Part shown: piece after piece, positions 8,369 through 16,236 of the stretch
How positions within the stretch are numbered: position 1 is the stretch's first letter
Layout: the number at the start of each line of letters is the position of its first letter
Assembly: GCA_000961655.1 (NCBI GenBank)
Contig: LADR01000045.1
Coordinates: 186,001 to 250,000 of the forward strand
Direction: 5' to 3'
Length of the DNA stretch: 64,000 nucleotides
DNA from: Desulfatitalea sp. BRH_c12
GTDB taxonomy: Bacteria > Desulfobacterota > Desulfobacteria > Desulfobacterales > Desulfosarcinaceae
Program-made: the position numbers and the translations under genes
The notes under the pieces: generated by a model
Told to the model about the DNA's origin: nothing
Databases searched by the model: none
Seen by the model: the letters and a program-made list of their open reading frames with translations, nothing else

Positions 8369-9169
8369 ATGGAACACGATCAGGAAATTATCCGGCAAGC
8401 GGTTCGCCAGCGATATGGCGAGATCGCAAAGAAGAAAGACACGTCCTGCTGCGGACCCGCCTCATCCTGTTGCGGGGGAAACAACGTCATGTCGGCGGAT
8501 GCGATCGCTCGCGCTTTGGGCTATTCGACCAAAGATCTTGAGGGGATTCCCCAGGGCGCAAACATGGGGTTGGGATGCGGCAACCCAAAAGCCTTGGCGG
8601 CGCTCAAGCCAGGGGAAACCGTATTGGATCTTGGCAGCGGCGGCGGGTTCGACTGCTTCCTGGCCGCCCGGCAAGTCGGAGAAAACGGCCGCGTCATCGG
8701 AGTCGACATGACCCCCGAAATGGTATCCAAGGCCCGTGACAATGCTTCCCAAATGGGTATCGCCAACGTTGAATTCCGTTTGGGCGAAATTGAGCACCTG
8801 CCTGTTGCAGACAACAGCGTCGATGTCATATTGTCCAATTGCGTGATCAACCTGGCCGCTGAAAAAGCACAAGTCTACCGCGATGCATTCCGGGTGTTAA
8901 AAGCGGGCGGTCGATTGGCCATTTCGGATGTGGTGGCAACCCGCCCCCTGCCCGAAGCGCTGCAACAAGATCTAGCCTTGAGAGCGGCCTGCGTCAGCGG
9001 CGCCGAGACCATCGCACACTTGACGCAGATCCTGCAACAAGCTGGTTTCGCGGACATCCGCATTCAGCCCAAAGACGAAAGCCGGACCTTTATCAAAGAA
9101 TGGGTTCCGGGCCAAAAGGTCGAAGAGTATATTGTATCGGCCACCATCGAAGCCCTCAAGCCCGCTTAG
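8369..9169 (+). CDS. arsM: Arsenite S-adenosylmethionine methyltransferase
   Basis: A 266-residue class I methyltransferase that converts As(III) to methylated arsenicals in the cytoplasm. The SAM site VLDLGSGGGFDC is at residues 85-96. Three cysteines match the conserved arsenic-binding set of ArsM: Cys70 (GLGCGNP), Cys158 (SNCVINL) and Cys208 (AACVSGAE). An N-terminal double pair, Cys27/28 and Cys34/35 (SCCGPASSCCGG), is also typical. The start at 8369 has TAGGAGGG eight bases upstream. It follows arsR closely and is probably under its control. Methylation is the first step both of arsenic detoxification and of arsenosugar formation, which links it to the divergent glycosyltransferase operon. 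Confidence 0.93.
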   Translation: MEHDQEIIRQAVRQRYGEIAKKKDTSCCGPASSCCGGNNVMSADAIARALGYSTKDLEGIPQGANMGLGCGNPKALAALKPGETVLDLGSGGGFDCFLAARQVGENGRVIGVDMTPEMVSKARDNASQMGIANVEFRLGEIEHLPVADNSVDVILSNCVINLAAEKAQVYRDAFRVLKAGGRLAISDVVATRPLPEALQQDLALRAACVSGAETIAHLTQILQQAGFADIRIQPKDESRTFIKEWVPGQKVEEYIVSATIEALKPA

Positions 9170-9227
9170 AAGAAACTTACTACGAACACGCCGGTTTGGG
9201 ATGCAAACAACAAAGGAACGCTTTCAC

Positions 9228-10091
9228 ATGATCGACGTCACCTGGACCGGCGCGGCAGGGCTTCGCTTTGAAACCGAAACAGAGACGGTGCTCATCGATC
9301 CTTACCACACACGCGTCAACCTGCTGCGAACGCTCTTCAAGACGATTCGCCCGGATGAGGCGGCAATCCAAGCTGCGATCGCCTCACTGGCCAAAATTAC
9401 AGGGATCATCATTGGGCACACACATTCGGATCATGCCCTGGACGTGCCTTCTATCATGCGCCGCACCAATGCAGTGCTGGTAGGCAGCCGCTCCCTGGAG
9501 ACACTGATGACACTCGGCGGCATGCCGGGACGCACCACTGTCTGCGCCGGCGGGGAAAAAGTGGTTTTAAGCGACCAGGCCGAAGTGACCATGATCCGAT
9601 CGGCCCATGGTGCGGCCATGTTCGGTAAGGTGCCTTTTCCAGGCGAGATATCGCCAGCGGCCACCTTGCCCATGAAAGCCGCTGGATACCGGTCCGGCAG
9701 CGTTTTCGCACCGCTGCTCGTGTTGAATGGCACGCGCTTTCTGCATATCGGCAGCGCCGATGCTATCGAGGCGGAATTGAAGAACCATACTTGCGATGTG
9801 TTGTTCGTGTGCGTGGCTGGCTGGAATCAAACCCCAGACTATCCGCTGCAGATCATCAATATCACCCGCCCCGCGACGGTCGTTCTTTTTCATTACGACA
9901 ATTTTTCCAAACCCCACACCAAGGGCTCGGGCACCCCCAGACTGCCCCTGATCGACATGCGCGGACTGATCCGACGTATCCGGACCCATGCACCTGATAT
10001 CGACATCCTGGTTCCGGAGCTCGACCAGCCCATGCGGTTTCCTCTCTCATCCGACGCCGTTAACAACGACGCGTCAAAGGAGCTCAGATAG
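9228..10091 (+). CDS. Metallo-beta-lactamase-fold hydrolase
   Basis: A 287-residue protein of the UlaG-like metallo-beta-lactamase superfamily. It opens IDVTWTGAAGLRFET, then VLIDPY, and carries the metal motif HTHSDH at residues 64-69; further likely ligands are in IRSAHGA and HIGSAD. The ATG at 9228 has AGGA ten bases upstream and begins at the first strand of the fold, so it is preferred over the Met at 9201. It lies 58 bases after arsM and two bases before the SMP-30-like gene, so it is probably in the ars operon. The substrate is unknown; a sugar-phosphate or phosphodiester is possible. Confidence 0.75.
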   Translation: MIDVTWTGAAGLRFETETETVLIDPYHTRVNLLRTLFKTIRPDEAAIQAAIASLAKITGIIIGHTHSDHALDVPSIMRRTNAVLVGSRSLETLMTLGGMPGRTTVCAGGEKVVLSDQAEVTMIRSAHGAAMFGKVPFPGEISPAATLPMKAAGYRSGSVFAPLLVLNGTRFLHIGSADAIEAELKNHTCDVLFVCVAGWNQTPDYPLQIINITRPATVVLFHYDNFSKPHTKGSGTPRLPLIDMRGLIRRIRTHAPDIDILVPELDQPMRFPLSSDAVNNDASKELR

Positions 10092-10093
10092 CA

Positions 10094-10960
10094 ATGGACC
10101 TATCCATCGTGAGGACGATCGGCAGCGGCATAGCCCGGCCCGAAGGGGTTATGGCCCTGGATAACGGCACGCTTTACACCGCCGACGCACGCGGCCAGTG
10201 CGCCCGCATTCAGCCGGACGGCCACACCGATTTTTTCGGGGACCTGGGTGGCGTCCCCAATGGGATCTGCATCGATGCCGACGACCGCTGCATTGTGGCC
10301 AATATCGGCAACGGCCAAGTGCAGGCCTTGACGGCCGACGGACGCCATGATGTCCTGCTGACCCATGCCCAGGGCCGCCGCATGCGCGCGCCCAATTTTC
10401 CTTTCGCCGATTCGAAGGGGCGCTTATGGGTCTCCAACTCCACCGAACATGAAGAGATCGATGCGGCCTTGTGGAACCCGACGCCGGACGGCAGCGTGGT
10501 CCTCATTGCAAACGGCAACGCGCGCATTGTGGCCGATGGCCTGTACTTCGCCAACGGCCTGACCCTGGATGCGTCCGAAGAGTACCTGTATGTGGCCCAG
10601 ACCATGCGCCGCAATATTGTGCGCTACCGCATCCTGGCGGACGGCGCTTTGGCAGCGCCGGAGGTATTCGGACCCAGCCCCCTGGGCCCGTTGGGCCTGC
10701 CCGATGGCATCGCCTTTGACGATGCGGGCAACCTCTGGATCACCTTCCCGCGATGGAACGCGATCGGCTACCTGACCCCTGCGGGCGCTCTGGAAATGGT
10801 TTTGGAGGACCCGCAGCACCAAGTTCTGAAACGCCCGGCCAACATCTGTTTCGGTGGGCCGGGCCGTGCGACTGCCTACATCGGCAGCTTGGACGGCACC
10901 ACGATTCCCTATTTTCCCGTCCCCTGGCCCGGCATGCGCCTGGTGCATCAGCAGCGATAG
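10094..10960 (+). CDS. SMP-30/gluconolactonase-like beta-propeller protein
   Basis: A 288-residue protein with the repeated pattern of a six-bladed propeller. Recognisable segments are ARPEGVMALDNGTLY, FANGLTLDASEEYLYVAQT and LPDGIAFDDAGNLWITF, all typical of SMP-30/gluconolactonase/LRE enzymes, which hydrolyse sugar lactones using a divalent metal. There is no signal peptide, so it should be cytoplasmic. A site AAGGAG sits before the ATG and only two bases separate it from the upstream hydrolase gene, so the two are co-transcribed. In an arsenic context a lactonase could act on a sugar moiety, but this is speculation. It is the last gene of the arsR operon as far as can be seen. Confidence 0.75.
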   Translation: MDLSIVRTIGSGIARPEGVMALDNGTLYTADARGQCARIQPDGHTDFFGDLGGVPNGICIDADDRCIVANIGNGQVQALTADGRHDVLLTHAQGRRMRAPNFPFADSKGRLWVSNSTEHEEIDAALWNPTPDGSVVLIANGNARIVADGLYFANGLTLDASEEYLYVAQTMRRNIVRYRILADGALAAPEVFGPSPLGPLGLPDGIAFDDAGNLWITFPRWNAIGYLTPAGALEMVLEDPQHQVLKRPANICFGGPGRATAYIGSLDGTTIPYFPVPWPGMRLVHQQR

Positions 10961-11030
10961 CACCTGCCGACGCTTCGGGCTTTGACGCAGCAAGGGCTGG
11001 CGTCGGGAAACGGTGTGAATGGCATCCAGG

Positions 11031-11633
11031 CTAGCGTTTGCCGGCGGCCCGCAAAATGCTCGAAAGCACCTCCTGAGGGGTTGACTTGCTTGCTGCGACC
11101 GGATTCTTGGGTATCCGTCGGATGCGAAAGGGAAATTGTCCGTTGGGACGATCGGCAAAGTACCGCCGCAAGGTGTTCTCGATGGCTCGGAAGGCGATCT
11201 CGTTCCAGGGGATCTCCTCTTCACGCATGAGCACAACTTCCGCGCTTTCTTCTGTTACGGTGAATTGCGGTTTTTGCATGTGGCCGCGAAACATCAGATA
11301 GATCTGGTTCACATCCACAATATCGAACAGCATGTAAGGTGTCAGATCGCCGAGCAGGGCACCGGTTTCTTCCCATGTTTCGCGGCGGGCGCCATCGGCG
11401 ACCGTTTCACCGTTTTCCAGGTAGCCGGCCGGGAGCGTCCATTTGCCTTTGCGGGGTTCGATGTTGCGGCGGCACATCAGGATCCGGTCTTCCCATTGCG
11501 GGACGCATCCGACAACTATCTTGGGATTTTCATAATGGACAAAGCCACAGGTGGGACAAACATAACGCAGTCGGTTATCCCCCGGTGGTATCTGTCGGCC
11601 GACCGGGGCGCCGCAATGCGAACAAAAATTCAT
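11031..11633 (-). CDS. Nudix hydrolase with N-terminal zinc ribbon
   Basis: A 200-residue protein with a zinc ribbon (Cys4, 7, 26 and 29) followed by a Nudix domain. The Nudix box is complete at about residues 70-92 (GYLENGE ... RETWEETGAL), with the catalytic REXXEE present. The combination resembles NudC-like and ADP-ribose-type pyrophosphatases, which cleave nucleoside diphosphates linked to another moiety; the exact substrate cannot be read. The C-terminal 40 residues are basic. The start has GGAG ten bases upstream. It converges with the ars operon and stands alone. Confidence 0.85.
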   Translation of the reverse strand: MNFCSHCGAPVGRQIPPGDNRLRYVCPTCGFVHYENPKIVVGCVPQWEDRILMCRRNIEPRKGKWTLPAGYLENGETVADGARRETWEETGALLGDLTPYMLFDIVDVNQIYLMFRGHMQKPQFTVTEESAEVVLMREEEIPWNEIAFRAIENTLRRYFADRPNGQFPFRIRRIPKNPVAASKSTPQEVLSSILRAAGKR

Positions 11634-12087
11634 TGGTCATACTCCCCTGAACTTTCATGATGCATGCCGGGATCTGAATCGTCTCGCGTCATGCATGCTT
11701 TTAATCCTTTTTTAAGTATATCAGGCAAAACGATAACAGCAAAACGGTCGAATGCAAATGCGAACCTGAGTCACCCAGGGCAACCGCATTTGCGTATGGG
11801 CCCATTTTAGAAATGGACATCGTTCTTTCTTAGGGGCGAACCTTGTGTTCGCCCGGTGCGTTTTATGGGGATACGCATTTTGTTTGAAAAGTCCTTGAGC
11901 ATAATTAACTTGCATCAGCGTAATATAAAAAGTTTGGTATTGACACCCCTCCCGCAGCCGCCAATTTAAGATGGATGGCCTATTCCCTGCACCGCAACAT
12001 TGCGATAGACACGGCAGGCGTATGATGGGATAACGTGACGTTTTCTGTTTTCCTGGGCAAAGAGGGACAAGCATTGGAAAGGCGGTT
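11634..12087. other. Intergenic region with palindromic repeat modules
   Basis: No gene is convincing here. GCAAATGCG (11754-11762) and CGCATTTGC (11785-11793) form a perfect 9 bp inverted repeat. The same block contains the motif GGCAACCGCATTTG (11779-11792), shared with 1180, 25825 and 35732. At 11835-11860 lies a 26-base module that recurs with two mismatches at 25844-25869. Confidence 0.6.
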
Positions 12088-12954
12088 ATGAAACGTATTA
12101 TCAAATCATTATGGGTCCCCCTTTTGTGCGGGTTGGCATTTGCGAATACGGCCGATGCCGCTGATCTGCAGCTGGACATTACGGGAAATACATTGTCAGT
12201 CCAAGCTGAACGGGTTCCTTTGCAGGATGTGCTGCAACGCTTGTCGGCTCACGGCATTGTCGTGCATATTGACCCGGCGCTCAACCCAACGGTAAGCACT
12301 TCCTTTCGGGACAAAAACCTGGAAGATGGGCTCAAGACACTGATTCGGCCGCTGAACTCCATTTTCGTCTGGAAGCGGGACACGGCACCCGCGGATGCGA
12401 AACGCCCGCCCGGCTATCAGTTATCCGAAATCCGCATATTCGAACCCGGCCAAGAAGATCGCATGATCCAACTTGAGGAGGATACGGATGAAGCCGCCGC
12501 CCAGCCGCCGGAAAAGGATGAGCGCCCGGCCATGGAAACCCCCGTCATCATTAAAGCCAACCGTGTCTTCGTGCCGGTCGTACTGACCTACAACAACGCT
12601 AAAATTGAAACCACGCTGCTTTTCGACACTGGCGCCGGCAGCATCGTACTGCATCAGGAAGTGGCCGACCGTCTCGGCATTTCCGACGTCGTTCCGGCCA
12701 AAGGGCATGGCGTCGGCGGTTTCGAAATCGAAGCCACGGTATCCCGATTGCAATCGGTTCAAGTCGGCCCTTATGAAAAACAAAACCTGCGGGCTGCCAT
12801 TGTGGCCTATACCGGTCCGCCCGACAGCCAATACAATGGATTGCTGGGTATGAATTTTCTACGAGGTCTCAAGTACGAAATCGATTTCGATGCGCAGGTC
12901 ATCCGCTGGGAAAACGCACGGGAGGGCAGCACTCCAGAGGGAACTTCTGAGTAA
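12088..12954 (+). CDS. Secreted STN-domain/retropepsin-like aspartic protease fusion
   Basis: A 288-residue protein with a signal peptide cut near ADAAD (residue 25). Residues about 26-90 resemble the short secretin/TonB N-terminal (STN) domain, with VPLQDVLQRLSAHGIVVHID. After an acidic linker (about 118-150) comes a retroviral-type aspartic protease domain with the catalytic LLFDTGAGSIVL (Asp180) and a later LLGMNFLRGL flap-type segment, as in the clan AA (TIGR02281-like) bacterial proteases. Such enzymes act as dimers in the periplasm. The pairing with an STN domain is unusual; it suggests targeting to an outer-membrane complex. The gene is monocistronic with a GGAAAGGCGG site before the ATG. 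Confidence 0.75.
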   Translation: MKRIIKSLWVPLLCGLAFANTADAADLQLDITGNTLSVQAERVPLQDVLQRLSAHGIVVHIDPALNPTVSTSFRDKNLEDGLKTLIRPLNSIFVWKRDTAPADAKRPPGYQLSEIRIFEPGQEDRMIQLEEDTDEAAAQPPEKDERPAMETPVIIKANRVFVPVVLTYNNAKIETTLLFDTGAGSIVLHQEVADRLGISDVVPAKGHGVGGFEIEATVSRLQSVQVGPYEKQNLRAAIVAYTGPPDSQYNGLLGMNFLRGLKYEIDFDAQVIRWENAREGSTPEGTSE

Positions 12955-13095
12955 CAGCAGCTTGACAAACGACCTGGGATCGATAGTTTTCAAACACTAT
13001 AGGATGTTGCTATTCCGGTTCATGCGAAATACGCAGCCGCTTTACTGGCGGACTTCGGGGCATTCTATATAATCGAAACTCAGGAGATTATTCCC

Positions 13096-13290
13096 ATGAA
13101 ACATATGCCATCGAGAGATATTACAGGTAAATGCAAAGGCGAATGCCGCGATCGTGTTCATGAAGGCGAACGTGAACGTCAGAGAACGATCAATGCATCC
13201 CATTTCGAGTACAGCACACCCGCCGAACGCTCGCCATCCTGGACCCATAAGCGCAACGATCCGCCGGGAGTTATGGGAGGGCGGGTCTGA
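13096..13290 (+). CDS. Small charged protein of unknown function
   Basis: A 64-residue protein rich in Arg, Lys, Glu and His with two Cys (GKCKGECRD). It has a good AGGAG site nine bases before the ATG and a TATAAT box at 13068-13073, which supports real expression. No domain or membrane segment was recognised. It lies alone between the protease-fusion gene and the rRNA methyltransferase gene. The composition suggests a cytoplasmic, possibly nucleic-acid-binding protein, but this is a guess. Confidence 0.45.
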   Translation: MKHMPSRDITGKCKGECRDRVHEGERERQRTINASHFEYSTPAERSPSWTHKRNDPPGVMGGRV

Positions 13291-13338
13291 TCTTTTGCGG
13301 GCCTGGTGCTGTGCGCGATGAATTCAGTGAGTAAAAAA

Positions 13339-13363
13339 CGAGGAGGGCACCCCACCCTCCTCG
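13339..13363. terminator. Strong GC-rich hairpin, possible terminator
   Basis: CGAGGAGGG and CCCTCCTCG form a perfect 9 bp stem with a 7-base loop. An A-run (AAAAAA) precedes it, so on the minus strand it would be followed by six T. On the plus strand it lies 50 bases after the small protein gene but has no clean T-run. Confidence 0.45.
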
Positions 13364-13484
13364 ATGTTTACCCAGCCCGATCCTTTGACGTATTGGGCCA
13401 ATACATGCGCAGGTCGCCGGGGAACGTCACGGCGCGCAAACTTTTAACACGCTGGCAAAGCTGGTTTAGGCAAGGATATACCTA

Positions 13485-14462
13485 TTGAACGGCCCCCCTA
13501 TGGATACTGAACTGCACCAAAACATCGATCGGCAATCGGAAATGTTGGCCAATAAGGTCAAAAAACGCTATCAGCACCTGCGCAAACGGTTTGCCAAACA
13601 GAACATCGAAGTCTTCCGTTTGTATGATTGGGATATTCCCGAGATCCGGGCGGTGGTGGATTGGTATGCCGGCCACTTGGTCGTCGGCGAATATACGCGC
13701 AAGCAATCGGTGCCGGAATGGCTGCCCAGGATGGGCGCTGCCGTAGCCCGCGCACTGGCGGTGCCCTCGGAAAATCTGCATCTGAAGGAACGCCGCTATG
13801 GCTTTGCCGACGGTCAGCGCTATGAACGCATCGCGACGACCAACCGCACGTTCGTCGTCTCTGAAGGAGATTTGAAGTTCCATGTGAATCCATGGGATTA
13901 CGTGGACACCGGCCTTTTCGGCGATCATCGCATCACACGTCGTATGATCCGCGAATCAGCTGCTGGCAAGGATTTTTTGAACCTGTTTTGCCATACTGGT
14001 TCGTTTACCTGCTATGCGGCCTCAGGCGGGGCGCGCGCGACCCTGTCGGTCGACCGCTCTCAAACAACGATCGCCTGGGCTCGGCGCAATATGGAACTCA
14101 ATGGTTTGTTATCGGACCAACACCGTTTGATCCAGGCCGATACAATGGATTTCATCACCGCGGCGCTGCAAAAAGAACAGCGCTTCGACCTGGCGGTGGT
14201 GGATCCGCCCTCGTTTTACACGCGCCGCAGCACGGAAGATCGCTTCGATATTGCCGCCGATCACCCGGCGTTGCTCAATGCCGTGATCGGCCTGATGAAG
14301 CCGGGCGGCTTGATTGTTTTTTCGACCAACCACCAGGATTTCATGCCGCGCCTGAGTGAAGTGGCCGCCGGGCGCGTCGAGGAAATCACCGCACAGACGA
14401 TTCCCGAAGACTACCGGCACAAACGCAAAACCATCCATCGCTGCTGGCGCATCTGGTGTTAA
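13485..14462 (+). CDS. RlmK-like 23S rRNA (guanine-N7) methyltransferase
   Basis: A 325-residue class I methyltransferase that resembles the C-terminal RlmK half of E. coli RlmL/RlmK. Matching features are NKVKKRYQHLRKRFAKQNIE at the N-terminus, RLYDWDIPE, VNPWDYVDTGLFGDHR, DFLNLFCHTGSFTCYA for SAM binding, the catalytic-type VVDPPSF and VFSTNHQ. In E. coli this domain makes m7G2069 in 23S rRNA; here it is a separate protein without the RlmL half. Start: a TTG at 13485 has AGGA nine bases upstream, whereas the ATG at 13500 has no site. It converges with the SPOR-protein gene, 22 bases away. Confidence 0.8.
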   Translation: MNGPPMDTELHQNIDRQSEMLANKVKKRYQHLRKRFAKQNIEVFRLYDWDIPEIRAVVDWYAGHLVVGEYTRKQSVPEWLPRMGAAVARALAVPSENLHLKERRYGFADGQRYERIATTNRTFVVSEGDLKFHVNPWDYVDTGLFGDHRITRRMIRESAAGKDFLNLFCHTGSFTCYAASGGARATLSVDRSQTTIAWARRNMELNGLLSDQHRLIQADTMDFITAALQKEQRFDLAVVDPPSFYTRRSTEDRFDIAADHPALLNAVIGLMKPGGLIVFSTNHQDFMPRLSEVAAGRVEEITAQTIPEDYRHKRKTIHRCWRIWC

Positions 14463-14484
14463 GATAGGATTGACGGTAATAGGT

Positions 14485-15264
14485 TTAAAACGATTCCGTC
14501 GGAACGGCGATGGCTGCCATTTTCTCCTTGTCCTTGAAGACAGCGGCCGCAGCGGCCGCTTGCGCGCGCGTATCGTAGGAACCCGCGCGCACCGCGTACA
14601 GCAATCCTTTACGGGTATCGCTGAATTCCTGGATATAAGGGGCATATCCAAGCTGGTGCAAACGGGTCAGCAATCCATCGGCATAGGCTTTGGTCCGGAA
14701 CAAGCCCATTTGTATCGCAAATGGCGACCTGGGTCTTTGCACCACGTCCGCAAAGTCTTTGTCAGGGGCGGAGGCCTTGGCGGGTACCGCCACAGTCGCG
14801 TCACTCTCAGCGGGCATCCCAGTCAAGGCAGTCTTTTGGTCGGCAAGCGCGGCCGACGGTGACGCGTCGCGGACATCCTCCTCGGACAGGACCGCACCAG
14901 CGGCGGTGTCCCGCGGGCCGGCCGCCGGCGGCGTATTCGCTGCGGACTCGGCCGCTTGCGCATCGGATTCGACCATCGCAGAGTGTTGTTCCAGTGGATC
15001 TTCTGAATCTTGTGATGGCAGCGGGTCTTCTTCGGCAGGCGCCGCCTCTTCATCGACCTCTTGTGAAACCGCTTGGGATTCGGCGGGCGCGGACGGCGGC
15101 AGCTGCGGCACCTTGGCCCGTGCCACTACCTGGGTGGGCGCCGGTGAAACCGGTTTGGGAATAAATTGAATGGCCGTCGCACCGATTGCAAGCACAACGA
15201 CGATGCCGATCAGCCAAATCCAGGGCACTGAACCCTTTTCACTTTTCAGTAACAGATTTTTCAA
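14485..15264 (-). CDS. SPOR-domain inner-membrane protein
   Basis: A 259-residue bitopic protein: a short cytoplasmic N-terminus, one membrane helix (WIWLIGIVVVLAIGATAI), a 130-residue Ala/Pro/Glu-rich periplasmic linker, and a C-terminal SPOR domain (about residues 185-255; FAIQMGLFRTKAYADGL, YAVRAGSYDTRAQA). SPOR domains bind denuded peptidoglycan glycan strands at division sites, so a cell-envelope or division role is likely. The start is chosen as the TTG at 15262-15264 because GGAGGTG lies six bases upstream; a longer frame would read through that site. Confidence 0.82.
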   Translation of the reverse strand: MKNLLLKSEKGSVPWIWLIGIVVVLAIGATAIQFIPKPVSPAPTQVVARAKVPQLPPSAPAESQAVSQEVDEEAAPAEEDPLPSQDSEDPLEQHSAMVESDAQAAESAANTPPAAGPRDTAAGAVLSEEDVRDASPSAALADQKTALTGMPAESDATVAVPAKASAPDKDFADVVQRPRSPFAIQMGLFRTKAYADGLLTRLHQLGYAPYIQEFSDTRKGLLYAVRAGSYDTRAQAAAAAAVFKDKEKMAAIAVPTESF

Positions 15265-15546
15265 CGGGAACACCTCCAAATTTCAAGTGGCAGTACCATA
15301 CATGTCGAAAAAAACGGCGTCAACAATTCGGGAGGAACTCCTCACGACCTCCTCTCTTTATCGTCCGCTTCACGAATTTCTTCAGTACGCGACCTTTTAA
15401 AACTCTAGATAGCCGGATCACAGGGGTTGCCCCATCCCATATCCGCCATTACCGTAAAAGACAGGTCAGGTTTCCTTATCATAAAAATCGTTAAAATTTC
15501 GCTTCTTTGGCCACATACCGCAAAAAAGGAGCAGCACGGAACCGAA

Positions 15547-16119
15547 ATGATCAAAAAATGCCGCATATTATCCTTTTTTTTGGTTTTTCTATGGCTTACC
15601 GGTGTGTGCGGTGCCCAAGACTTTGCCTTATCGCTGTACGGCGGCCGTATGACCACCGAGACCTGGCAAGATGCGCTGTTTCAGAAACCTGATTTTGCAG
15701 ATGCCGGAATTGTCGTGGTGGCCGGTGCCTGGACTTTCAAACGCTATCTGGATGATGCCCTTTCGCTCGAACTGGAGGCCCAGGTGGCCAAATATTTCGG
15801 CGATCAGGACAACTGGGAATTCAACATGCCGATTTTGACGTTGCGATGGCACCGCTTTCCATGGGAACGGTACGTGGCCACAACGTTTGCCTGGGGCATC
15901 GGACCCTCCTATGCCACACATGTTCCCGAAGTGGAAGTCGCTGTCAAAGGCGACAGCGAGCAATGGCTGGTATACTGGTTCGGCGAACTGACCTTCGGTC
16001 CGCCGCAGGGCCGCTGGGCGGTGCTTCTGCGCCTGCACCACCGCTCCGGCGCATTCGATCTCGTGGCCGAAGACGGTGGATCTAACACTCTGACAGCCGG
16101 GCTGAAGTTTTACTTCTGA
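15547..16119 (+). CDS. Secreted outer-membrane beta-barrel-like protein
   Basis: A 190-residue protein with a signal peptide (cut near VCGAQ). The mature part has alternating hydrophobic and polar stretches rich in Trp, Tyr and Phe (ALSLYGGRM, SLELEAQVAKYFG, MPILTLRWHRFP) and ends in GLKFYF, a C-terminal aromatic as expected for an outer-membrane beta-barrel. No specific family was recognised. The frame extends 40 codons upstream, but the Met at 15547 starts the signal peptide. It is single, with its own strong terminator. Confidence 0.7.
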   Translation: MIKKCRILSFFLVFLWLTGVCGAQDFALSLYGGRMTTETWQDALFQKPDFADAGIVVVAGAWTFKRYLDDALSLELEAQVAKYFGDQDNWEFNMPILTLRWHRFPWERYVATTFAWGIGPSYATHVPEVEVAVKGDSEQWLVYWFGELTFGPPQGRWAVLLRLHHRSGAFDLVAEDGGSNTLTAGLKFYF

Positions 16120-16154
16120 AATCCTATGTAACACTCACTGTCTCACTTCGGACG

Positions 16155-16201
16155 GCCGCGCCCGCCCGCACAGACGGGCCGGGCGCGGCTCTCATTTTTT
16201 T
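16155..16201 (+). terminator. Intrinsic terminator
   Basis: A long GC-rich stem (GCCGCGCCCGCCCG against CGGGCCGGGCGCGGC with small bulges) is followed by CTCA and seven T. It lies 35 bases after the stop of the beta-barrel gene and fits an intrinsic terminator. Confidence 0.85.
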
Positions 16202-16236
16202 CGGGCCCTTCCCCACAGCCGTGGGTGGGGGAAGAT

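Noticed and set aside
13306-13488. 60-codon plus-strand frame
   Set aside because: It runs through the GC-rich hairpin and has no ribosome site; it ends inside the RlmK-like start.
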